Shown: positions 48,251-56,399 of the stretch, piece by piece
Position numbering within the stretch: the first letter of the stretch is position 1
Layout: the number at the start of each line of letters is the position of its first letter
NCBI GenBank assembly: GCA_000719025.1
Contig: JODP01000015.1
Location: 1-64,000 of the forward strand
Length of the DNA: 64,000 bases
Direction of reading: 5' to 3'
From: Kineosporia aurantiaca JCM 3230
GTDB taxonomy: Bacteria; Actinomycetota; Actinomycetes; Actinomycetales; Kineosporiaceae
Notes under the pieces: generated by a model
The model's input: only the letters and a program-made list of their open reading frames with translations
Databases searched by the model: none
What the model was told of the DNA's origin: nothing
Program-made: the position numbers and the translations under genes

Positions 48251-50995
48251 TCAGCGCCCGGGCGGGTTCATCACCTGGGCCAGCTGGCGCCGGGAGGTGA
48301 TCCCGAGCTTGCGGAAGATCTTGTTGAGGTGGAACTCGACGGTGGACGCGGTCACGAACAGCTGGGTGGCGACCTCGGTGTTCGTGGCTCCGGCGCTGAC
48401 CAGGCCGGCCACCTGGAACTCGCGCGGGGTGAGGTTCGCGTCCGAGGGCGTGGCCCGCCGGCGCACGGACTCGCCGGTGGCCTGCAGTTCGGTGCGGGCC
48501 CGTTCGGCGAACCCGGCCGCGCCCATGGTCGTGAACATCTCGTGGGCGGTGCGCAACTGGGCGCGGGCGTCCGTGCGGCGCCCGGCCCGGCGCAGCCACT
48601 CGCCGTAGAGCAGGTGGCTGCGGGCCAGGTCGGTGCGGACCGACGTGCGGCGCAGGAGGTCGAGCGACTCCTGGAAGAGCGGTTCGGCGTCGTCGGTGAG
48701 CAGGGCCTGACCACGGGCCCGGAGACCGAGGCCCCAGGGTGTGCCGCAGGCCCCGGCCCGTTCCGACAGGCGGGCCCCGGCGGCTTCGGCCAGGTCCGGA
48801 TCGCCGCCCCGGACCGCGGCTTCCAGGATGTCGGCGAGCATGATGTTCCCTTCGCCGGGCATGTCCGCGGCGAAGGCCTGGTGCGCGTGGGGGAGCGCAT
48901 CGCGGTAGCGGCCCAGGCTGAGCTCAAGGATCAGCATCGCGTTCAGCGCATGGTTCTCCACCACCGCGTAACCCAGCTGCTCGACCCAGATCTGCCGGGT
49001 GTACTCAAAGCCCGCGCGGGTCTCCTCCTCCCGCCCCTGCCAGGCCAGCAGGGCGATGCGGTGCTCGACCCCGATCGGGGGCAGTCCCACGGCGGCGGCG
49101 ATCTCCGAGCCCTCGTCGTGCGCGGCCTCGGCCTCCGAGAAGCGGCCGTTGATCATCTTCCAGGCCGCCACCGCGTAGAGCACCGAGTGCAGCTCGTGCA
49201 GCGCCCCCTGGCCGCGGTTGAAGGCGTCGGCCCGGGCGGCCACGGCCCCGAACCCCTCGTCGTCCCAGAGGTCGAAGGCCACCCCGGACCCCACCGCCAG
49301 GATCCTCGAACGGTTGCTCAGGTCACCGGTGAGCTGGGCCTCGACCGCGGCGCGCAGCAGCGGTACCGACTGGGTGAAGTCCCCGGCGATCCGGGCCGCG
49401 TAGGCGTCCAGGAGGGCGTCGGGCAGGGTGCGGTCCGGCGGTGGGGGCGCCTGGCGGGCGGTGGTGGCGATCTCCAGAAGGGTGACGTCCTGGGTGTGCC
49501 GTCCGGCCATGATCCCGGCCGCCAGCGCCTCACTGAGCATGTCCCGGGTCAGGCGGATGTCCAGGGGCCCGAACGTGTTCAGGGCATCCAGCAGGATGCG
49601 GGGGGCCACCGCCACCCGGCCACCGGCGTACCAGGAGACGGTGGCCTGGAGACGCTGACGCTCGGCCTGGAGATCCCTTCGGGCCAGGTCGGGTGCCACC
49701 TGGTCGAGCTGGTCCGCGGCCGAGGCGGAGTCGCCGATGAACAGGTACGGACGGGCCGCGGCCAGCAGGCGCTCGGCCCGGCGCTCGGGATCCGCGGTCA
49801 GGTCCGCCGCCCGGGCCAGGAAGGCCGCCTGAGCGGCGTAACCGCCGCGGCCGCGGGCCCGGTCGGAGGCCTGCTCCAGCTCCTCGGCCACGGAATCGTC
49901 CAGCCCGAGCACGGATTCGGCCCGGTGCCAGGCCCGTCCGTCCGGGTTGCGCTCCCCGTCGACGGCCTCGCCCAGGGCGGCGTGAACGGCCCGTCGCTCG
50001 GCCGCCGAGGCCGATCCGTAGACTGCGGAACGGATCAGCGGATGCCGGATCTCGGGCCGCCGTCCGGGCCGGAGCACTCCGGCGGCAGCGTCGAGGGCCA
50101 ACGGATCGACGCCCAGCCGTTCGGCCGCGCGCCACAACACGGCCTGGTCGTCGGCGGGGGCGATGGCGACCAGGAGCAGCAAAGTGCGCGTCGGCCGGGG
50201 CATCTGAAGGATCTGGCCGGTGAAGTAGCTCTCCAGCCGCGGTCCGATCGGCAGGGGCTCCGGCACCACCGAGCCGCCGGCCCGCTGCTCGTCCGACAAC
50301 GCGCCGGTCATCTCCAGCAACGCCAGCGGATTACCACCCCCGGCGTCCAGGATCCGGCGGGCCACCCGGGCGTCGAGGCGACCGCGGGCGCCGGAGCTGA
50401 TCAGTTCCCGGGCGTCCTCGTCGGCCAGCCCGGCCAGCGTCAGGGTCTCCAGCCCCTGCAGACTGGCGAGCGCGCCCGGATCGTCGCGGGTGCCGATGAA
50501 CAGCCCGATGGCATCCGCGTCCAGGCGCCGGCCGAGGAAGGCGATCGCCGCCCGGGACTCCCGGTCCAGCCAGTGCGCGTCGTCGACCAGGACGAGCACG
50601 GGCTGCTCGCCGGCCGCCTCGCCGAGGATCGTCAGGGCCGCCAGGCCGATCAGGAAGATGTCCGGCGGGGGCCCGCCGACCAGGCCGAAGGCCGTGTCGA
50701 GGGCGGTCCGCTGAGGCGCCGGGAGCCGGTCCCGGCGACCCAGGAACGGCCCCAGCAGGCGGTGCAGGGCGGCGAAGGCCAGGTGCGTCTCGGCCTCCGC
50801 GCCGGCCACCCGGGTGACCTGCACGCCGTCGGCCTGCTCGGCCACGTGGTCGAGCAGGCGGGTCTTGCCGATCCCGGCCTCGCCGACCAGCACCAGCGCG
50901 GTGCTGAACCCGTCGCGGACCAGGTCGACCTGCGAGTGCAGAAGCTTGCGTTCCTCCCGCCGACCCCGGATCGGGCTGCCTGAGGGGGGTGTCAT
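48251..50995 (-). CDS. Large LuxR-family (LAL-type) ATPase transcriptional regulator
   Basis: A 914-residue regulator. The N-terminal AAA/STAND ATPase has Walker A LVLVGEAGIGKTRLLDHV (about residues 35-52) and Walker B VLVLVDDAHWLDRES. A long helical, TPR-like middle follows, and the C-terminal LuxR helix-turn-helix reads NLTPREFQVAGLVSAGATNTEVATQLFVTASTVEFHLNKIF. Such proteins bind inducer and ATP, oligomerise and activate operons. It lies in tandem with another LAL gene and upstream of the alpha/beta hydrolase-SDR operon on the same strand, a likely target. Confidence 0.9.
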   Translation of the reverse strand: MTPPSGSPIRGRREERKLLHSQVDLVRDGFSTALVLVGEAGIGKTRLLDHVAEQADGVQVTRVAGAEAETHLAFAALHRLLGPFLGRRDRLPAPQRTALDTAFGLVGGPPPDIFLIGLAALTILGEAAGEQPVLVLVDDAHWLDRESRAAIAFLGRRLDADAIGLFIGTRDDPGALASLQGLETLTLAGLADEDARELISSGARGRLDARVARRILDAGGGNPLALLEMTGALSDEQRAGGSVVPEPLPIGPRLESYFTGQILQMPRPTRTLLLLVAIAPADDQAVLWRAAERLGVDPLALDAAAGVLRPGRRPEIRHPLIRSAVYGSASAAERRAVHAALGEAVDGERNPDGRAWHRAESVLGLDDSVAEELEQASDRARGRGGYAAQAAFLARAADLTADPERRAERLLAAARPYLFIGDSASAADQLDQVAPDLARRDLQAERQRLQATVSWYAGGRVAVAPRILLDALNTFGPLDIRLTRDMLSEALAAGIMAGRHTQDVTLLEIATTARQAPPPPDRTLPDALLDAYAARIAGDFTQSVPLLRAAVEAQLTGDLSNRSRILAVGSGVAFDLWDDEGFGAVAARADAFNRGQGALHELHSVLYAVAAWKMINGRFSEAEAAHDEGSEIAAAVGLPPIGVEHRIALLAWQGREEETRAGFEYTRQIWVEQLGYAVVENHALNAMLILELSLGRYRDALPHAHQAFAADMPGEGNIMLADILEAAVRGGDPDLAEAAGARLSERAGACGTPWGLGLRARGQALLTDDAEPLFQESLDLLRRTSVRTDLARSHLLYGEWLRRAGRRTDARAQLRTAHEMFTTMGAAGFAERARTELQATGESVRRRATPSDANLTPREFQVAGLVSAGATNTEVATQLFVTASTVEFHLNKIFRKLGITSRRQLAQVMNPPGR

Positions 50996-51054
50996 GGTTC
51001 GAGACTAAGGACGCCGGTGGGCCCCTCGCGTACGTCAGATGACGGTGTTGATCT

Positions 51055-53793
51055 TCAGTTCGAGGACAGGGCGGAGGCCAGGCTGCTGCGGGAGGTGATC
51101 CCGAGCTTGGGGAAGATCCGGTGCAGGTGGGTGCTGATCGTGCGGTGTGAGAGGTAGAGCTTCTGGCCGATCTCGCGGTTGGTCAGCCCCTCGGCGGCCA
51201 TCTGGGCGATCTGCAGTTCCTGCGGGGTGAGCAGCTCCCGGGCCTGGGGCACGCGTTGCCGGCTGGTCTCGCCGGAGGCCCGTAGCTCGGTGCGGGCGCG
51301 CTCGCTCCAGTCGGCCACCCCCAGCGCGTCGAAGGCCTCACGGGCGGCGCGAAGATGCCCCCGGGCCTCGGCGGCCCGGCGGTGCCGGCGCAGCCATTCC
51401 CCGTAGGCGAGCTGGAGCCGCGCCCGGGCGAAGGGCCAGCCGGCCAGGTCGGCGCGCAGCGCGGAGCGGAAGGCGTCGCCGTCGTCGGACATCAGCGCGC
51501 GGGCCTGGCGGAGATTGACGTGCAGGGCCGGCGACGGCGTCCGAAGTCCTTCCGCCTCCATCTCCTCCAGGATCTCCCGCACCTCGTCCCGGCGCCCGCT
51601 GCGCAGGGCGGCCTCGACCAGATCACCGATGACGGACGCCCGGTGCCCGATGTGGGAGACCGGGTCGGCCGGATCGTAGATCCGCCGGAAGTGCTCGAAA
51701 GCATCCGAGTAGCGGCCGTTCCCGAGGGCGGAGAGGCCGCGGGACTGCTGGGTCAGGACGAGGACCGGGCGCAGCCGGGCCGGCAGGGCCTCCCGGTCCA
51801 CCTCGAGGGCGATCTGCTCCGCGGTGTCGTGCTCGCCGAGCAGCGCGGCGATCACCGACTCCCGGGCCCGGGCCAGCAGCCGGATGCTGGGCTGCGAGGT
51901 CTCCCGGGAAAGCCGCACGGCCTCCTGCGCGGTCGGGATGGCCACGGCCAGGTTCATCAGGTTGAGGGCACACCCGGCCTGCACGCTGAGCGCCCGGGCG
52001 AGGAACGCCAGCCGGCCCTGGGCCCGCAGCCCGGCCACCGCGATCGTCTGCATCGCCAGGCCTTCCTCGAACGCGCCGATCACCAGGGCGGCGTCGCCCA
52101 CCCGGCGCGCGGCGTTGGGCTCGGAGGCGGCCCGGGCCATCGCCGGGGGCAGCCGGGCGTACAGCGTGGCGCCGCTCCCGATCGGGTCGGCGAAGCCGAG
52201 GATGGCCAGGAGTTCCGGGTCGGTGGCCTCGCACCCGGCCCGCTCGGCCGCTGCCACCAGCCGGCGGCGGGCGGCGCTGTCGATGCCCGCGTAGTAGCTG
52301 CGGATGGCCGCGTTCCACAGCACTTTCAGAGCCAGGTCGCGGTCTCCGTCCGCCGCGACCCGCTCGGCCAGTTCGGCCTGCCGCACGACCGTGGCAGCGG
52401 TGTAGCGCAGGCCGTCGTCGAGGAAGTCGCGGATGCAGACGGCCAGTGCCTGCTGGCCCGGGCTGAGGTCGAGCGCCTCCACCTGCCCGAGCAGCCGCAG
52501 CACCGAGTCCCGCCGCCCGACCTCCACTGCCAGGTCGGCGGCCCGCAAAAGACGATCGGCGCGCTGCGCGGCATCGGCGCTGAGCTGCGCGGACCGTTCG
52601 AAGGCGGCGATCGCCGTCTCGGCACCGCCCCGGCGCCGGGCCCGCTGCCCGGCGGTGTCCAGGTCGGCGGCGATCTCGTCGTCCGGGCCGACCACCGAGG
52701 CGCCCCGGTGCCAGGCCCGGCGCTCGATCTCCCCGTCGACCACCTGCGCCAGGGCCGCGTGGGCGCGCTGGCGGTGTCCGGCCGTGGCGCGTTGCAGAAC
52801 CGCGGAGCGGACCAGCGGATGCCGGAAGATCAGCCGTTCCTCGTCGACCTGGACGAGCCCGGCTGCGACGGCGGGGGAGAAGTCGTCCACCGTGAGCGGC
52901 CGCCCGGCGGCCCGGGTCCCGGTGGCCAGGATCTCCGAGACCGCGTCGCCGTCGTCCACCGCGGCGATCAGCAGCAGGGTCAGGGTGGCCTCGGGCAGTC
53001 CGACCGTCCGGGCCCCGAAGGCTCCCATCAGGCGCTCGGACAGCGGGAGCCACCGGGCGGTCGCCGCCGCGTCCTCGGCCAGACCGGCCGGCAGCTCGAT
53101 CAGGGCGAGCGGATTACCGGCGGCCTCCTCCAGCACCCGTCGGCGAGCGGCGGTGGGCAGGTCGGGGAAGCGGTCCTCGAGCAGGGCGACCGCCGCGGCG
53201 TGCGGGAGGGGCGAGAGGTCGACGCTCGGTATCGAGGTCTCCTCGATCTCGGTGGGGTAGCCGGTGCGGCGGGCGATGATCAGCGCGATCGGCTCGAACT
53301 CCAGCCGCCGGGCGATGAAGGTCATTACTTCTGCGGTGGCGCGGTCGAGCCAGTGGCCGTCCTCGAGCAGGATCAGGACCGGGACCTGAGCGGCGGCGTC
53401 GGCCACCAGGTTCAGCGTGGCCAGCGCGATCAGGAACACGTCGGGGACGTCGGAGTCGAGCTGGTCGAGCTGTCCCAGGGCGGCGGCGAGGGCGGCCTGC
53501 TGGGGGGCCGGCAGCTTTCCGGCCCGGTCCCGTAGCGGGCGCAGCAGCTGTTCCAGGCCGGCGAAGGCCACGTGGGTCTCGGACTCCACCCCGGTCGCCC
53601 GCAGCACCTGCACCCCGCGCTGGGCGGCGAGCCGGGCCGCTTCGGCCAGGAGTGTGGATTTACCCAGCCCGGCGGCCCCCCGCAGCAGCAGCGCGCCCCC
53701 GTTCGGAAGGCGCTCCACCAGGCCTCTGACCTGGTGCTGCTCGTGCTCGCGGCCGAACATCAGCGGGCCGTGCGCTGCCCGCTCCGGCGCCAC
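51055..53793 (-). CDS. Second large LuxR-family (LAL-type) ATPase regulator
   Basis: About 912 residues from GTG 53793; the start is uncertain, since ATG 53760 (beginning FGREHEQHQVRGL) and an extended start at 53898 are alternatives. Walker A is ALLLRGAAGLGKSTLLAEA, Walker B is VLILLEDGHWLDRAT, and the LuxR domain is ELLTPQELQIAQMAAEGLTNREIGQKLYLSHRTISTHLHRIF. It shares architecture with the neighbouring regulator and probably arose by duplication. It is divergent from the SNF2 gene across a 338-base gap, with the putative start the only marker for its promoter. Confidence 0.87.
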   Translation of the reverse strand: MAPERAAHGPLMFGREHEQHQVRGLVERLPNGGALLLRGAAGLGKSTLLAEAARLAAQRGVQVLRATGVESETHVAFAGLEQLLRPLRDRAGKLPAPQQAALAAALGQLDQLDSDVPDVFLIALATLNLVADAAAQVPVLILLEDGHWLDRATAEVMTFIARRLEFEPIALIIARRTGYPTEIEETSIPSVDLSPLPHAAAVALLEDRFPDLPTAARRRVLEEAAGNPLALIELPAGLAEDAAATARWLPLSERLMGAFGARTVGLPEATLTLLLIAAVDDGDAVSEILATGTRAAGRPLTVDDFSPAVAAGLVQVDEERLIFRHPLVRSAVLQRATAGHRQRAHAALAQVVDGEIERRAWHRGASVVGPDDEIAADLDTAGQRARRRGGAETAIAAFERSAQLSADAAQRADRLLRAADLAVEVGRRDSVLRLLGQVEALDLSPGQQALAVCIRDFLDDGLRYTAATVVRQAELAERVAADGDRDLALKVLWNAAIRSYYAGIDSAARRRLVAAAERAGCEATDPELLAILGFADPIGSGATLYARLPPAMARAASEPNAARRVGDAALVIGAFEEGLAMQTIAVAGLRAQGRLAFLARALSVQAGCALNLMNLAVAIPTAQEAVRLSRETSQPSIRLLARARESVIAALLGEHDTAEQIALEVDREALPARLRPVLVLTQQSRGLSALGNGRYSDAFEHFRRIYDPADPVSHIGHRASVIGDLVEAALRSGRRDEVREILEEMEAEGLRTPSPALHVNLRQARALMSDDGDAFRSALRADLAGWPFARARLQLAYGEWLRRHRRAAEARGHLRAAREAFDALGVADWSERARTELRASGETSRQRVPQARELLTPQELQIAQMAAEGLTNREIGQKLYLSHRTISTHLHRIFPKLGITSRSSLASALSSN

Positions 53794-54131
53794 CGGGTCA
53801 TCTTTTCCGACGAACCGGCCGGACGGCAACCAGCCGGTACGAGAGCGGACGCAGAGGACACGTGAGCAACCGGGTGGGGGGAGGCGCGGGAATGGCACGC
53901 CGTCATATACGTTAGGAATGGACGGGGAATGAGACCACGAGACCGGAAACCGGTCGTGGCCTCGGCGCCCCGGACGCCGGTGCCTTCAGGTTCGCGTGAG
54001 AAGCGATCCGGGCTCGGGCGGGGATGCGCGTCGCATCGCCGGCCCGATCGGCGACCGGCCGCGTCCAGGGCGGTACGCCGCCGGAGCAACGGTGCTTCAG
54101 CATTCGGCTGAGCACCTGTGGAGGAGGGTTT
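53794..54131. other. Intergenic region between the LAL regulator and the SNF2 gene
   Basis: These 338 bases hold a possible -10-like TATACG near 53906 and short AT-rich patches, presumably the two divergent promoters. The last 15 bases carry the GGAGGA ribosome site of the SNF2 gene. I see no further gene, repeat or palindrome in it. Confidence 0.5.
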
Positions 54132-56378
54132 GTGGCCCAACCAGGCCAGCGTGGGACCGGGCGTCGCCGTCCGGTCGCGCGGAATCAGCGACGGCCCCGA
54201 CCGGCCGGTGATCTGCTGACGGTACTCGCCGCCGCCATGCGGGAGATCGAGACGGCCGCCCAGCGCGGCCGGGTGACGCCCGCCGTGCGGACGAAGTTCC
54301 AGGCGGTCGCGGCCCTGCTGCGGGAGGAACGCGCCCGGCTGCGGGCCGGTTCGGACAAGGACCGGCCGGACAAACCCGGGGCCCGGCCCTCGGAGCAGCT
54401 CAAGCGGCTGGACGGGCTGGCCACCACGCTGGCCCGGATCGCCGTGCAGGACGCCGGGCTGCTCGCGCTGCTGTCGGAGGACGCCCCGCCGTCGGACTCG
54501 GCCCGCGCGCTGAAGCGGGAGATGCAGAAGGAGGCCGGCCTCGAGCCCGGCCCGGAGGAGATCGCCCCGCCCCGCGCGGCGGCCGCTCCCTCGGCCCCGG
54601 CCGCCCCGGTCAACAAGGTCGTGCCGCGCTCGGTGGTCTCCCGGCAGCTGGCCAACCCGTTCCTGGCCCCCGACTTCTCGGCGGCGCAGCCGGTCACCAC
54701 CCCGGCCCACCGGCTGGCCGGCTGGGAACTGCTGGGCCCGCTGTTCAGCTCGTTCGAGCGGGCCGGCGACGGGGTCCCGGCCTGTATGACGCTGCCCGAC
54801 CCGAACGCCCCCGGCCGGCTCATCCCGATGGGTTCCGAGCTGATGCTGCACCAGCGCCAGCTGGTCGCCGCGGCCGCCGCCGGGCACCGCACGTTCCTGC
54901 TGGCCGACGAGCCCGGCCTGGGCAAGACCGCCCAGGCGCTGCTCGCGGCCGAGGCCGCCGGCGCCTTCCCGCTGCTGGTGGTCGTGCCGAACGTGGTCAA
55001 GACCAACTGGGCCCGCGAGGCCGCCCGGTGGACGCCGAACCGCTCGGCCACCGTGATCCACGGCGACGGCAACGCGATCAACGGCTTCGCCGACATCGTC
55101 ATCGTCAACTACGAGGTGCTCGACCGGCACGTCGGCTGGCTGGGCGAGTTCGGCTTCCGCGGCATGGTGGTCGACGAGGCGCACTTCATCAAGAACAAGA
55201 CGTCGCAGCGCTCGCAGAACGTGCTGCACCTGTCCGAGCGGCTGCGGGCGCGCACCGCCCAGCCGCTGCTGATGGCCCTGACCGGCACCCCGCTGATCAA
55301 CGACATCGACGACTTCCGGGCGATCTGGCAGTTCCTCGGCTGGATCGACGACAAGAAGCCGCTCGGCCGGCTGATGGAGTCGCTGGAGCAGACCGGCCTG
55401 AGCCCGGCCGACTTCGGCTTCTACTCCGCCGCCCGGCAGAGCGTGATCGACCGGGGCATCGTCCGGCGCCGAAAGATCGACGTGGCCGCCGACATCCCGG
55501 CCCGCCGGATCGCCGACCTCCCGGTCGAACTGGAAGGCGCCGCCGGCCGCTCGGTCCGGGCGGCGGAGCGGGATCTCGCCCAGCGCATGGTGACCCAGTA
55601 CGAAACCGCGCTGGCCTCCCGCTCGGTGACCACCAGCGTCCCTGGTTCCGACGGCATCGACCACGATCTGGTGCGCCGGGTGGCCCGCTCCGAGCTCAAG
55701 GACTCGGCCGCCAAGACCGGCGAGAACGTGTTCAGCATGATGCGCCGGATCGGCCAGGCCAAGGCCGATCTGGCCGCCGACTACGCGGCCCAGCTGGCCC
55801 GCAGCGCCGGCAAGGTGGTCTTCTTCGCCAAGCACGTCGACGTGATGGATGCCGCGGAGGCGCTGCTGACCCGCCAGGGGGTGGGCTTCTCCTCGATCCG
55901 GGGCGACCAGACCCCGTCGGTGCGCCAGCGCAACATCGACGCCTTCGTGAACGATCCCGAGGTCGCCGTCGCGGTCTGCTCGCTGACCGCGGCCGGGGTC
56001 GGACTGAACCTCCAGGTGGCCTCCAACATCGTGCTGGCCGAGCTGTCCTGGACCGATGCCGAGCAGACCCAGGCGATCGACCGCAGCCACCGGATCGGCC
56101 AGACCGAGCCGGTGACCGCCTGGCGGGTGATCGCGGCGCAGACCATCGACGCCCGGATCGCCGCGCTGATCGACAGCAAGGCCGGGCTGGCCGCCCGGGC
56201 CCTGGACGGCGCCGAGGTCACCGACGAGGAGTCCGGCGACGTGCAGCTGGAGGCGCTGGTCGCGTTGCTGACCGACGCGCTGCGGGAGGCCGCTCCGGTG
56301 GTCGCCGAACCCCTGGAGATCGATCCGCTCGTGGTCGACACCTCGGAGTCGGACGCCGACTCGGACCTGGTCTTCTAA
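54132..56378 (+). CDS. SNF2/SWI2-family helicase (SMARCAL1-like)
   Basis: A 748-residue protein. GTG 54132 is chosen because GGAGGA lies six bases upstream. The N-terminal 200 residues are Arg/Ala/Pro-rich and low-complexity. The helicase core begins MLHQRQLVAAAAAG, with Walker A LADEPGLGKT (usual DEMGLGKT), motif II VVDEAHFIKN, motif III MALTGTPLINDIDDF, and in the second lobe VVFFAKHVDVMDAAEALL and IDRSHRIGQTEPVTAW. SNF2 proteins remodel or anneal DNA at forks; this form resembles annealing helicases. An Arg finger and the Q-motif region appear intact. It stands alone between the regulators and the RCC1 gene. Confidence 0.88.
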   Translation: MAQPGQRGTGRRRPVARNQRRPRPAGDLLTVLAAAMREIETAAQRGRVTPAVRTKFQAVAALLREERARLRAGSDKDRPDKPGARPSEQLKRLDGLATTLARIAVQDAGLLALLSEDAPPSDSARALKREMQKEAGLEPGPEEIAPPRAAAAPSAPAAPVNKVVPRSVVSRQLANPFLAPDFSAAQPVTTPAHRLAGWELLGPLFSSFERAGDGVPACMTLPDPNAPGRLIPMGSELMLHQRQLVAAAAAGHRTFLLADEPGLGKTAQALLAAEAAGAFPLLVVVPNVVKTNWAREAARWTPNRSATVIHGDGNAINGFADIVIVNYEVLDRHVGWLGEFGFRGMVVDEAHFIKNKTSQRSQNVLHLSERLRARTAQPLLMALTGTPLINDIDDFRAIWQFLGWIDDKKPLGRLMESLEQTGLSPADFGFYSAARQSVIDRGIVRRRKIDVAADIPARRIADLPVELEGAAGRSVRAAERDLAQRMVTQYETALASRSVTTSVPGSDGIDHDLVRRVARSELKDSAAKTGENVFSMMRRIGQAKADLAADYAAQLARSAGKVVFFAKHVDVMDAAEALLTRQGVGFSSIRGDQTPSVRQRNIDAFVNDPEVAVAVCSLTAAGVGLNLQVASNIVLAELSWTDAEQTQAIDRSHRIGQTEPVTAWRVIAAQTIDARIAALIDSKAGLAARALDGAEVTDEESGDVQLEALVALLTDALREAAPVVAEPLEIDPLVVDTSESDADSDLVF

Positions 56379-56399
56379 CGCTAGGAGAGTCTTCTAGCG

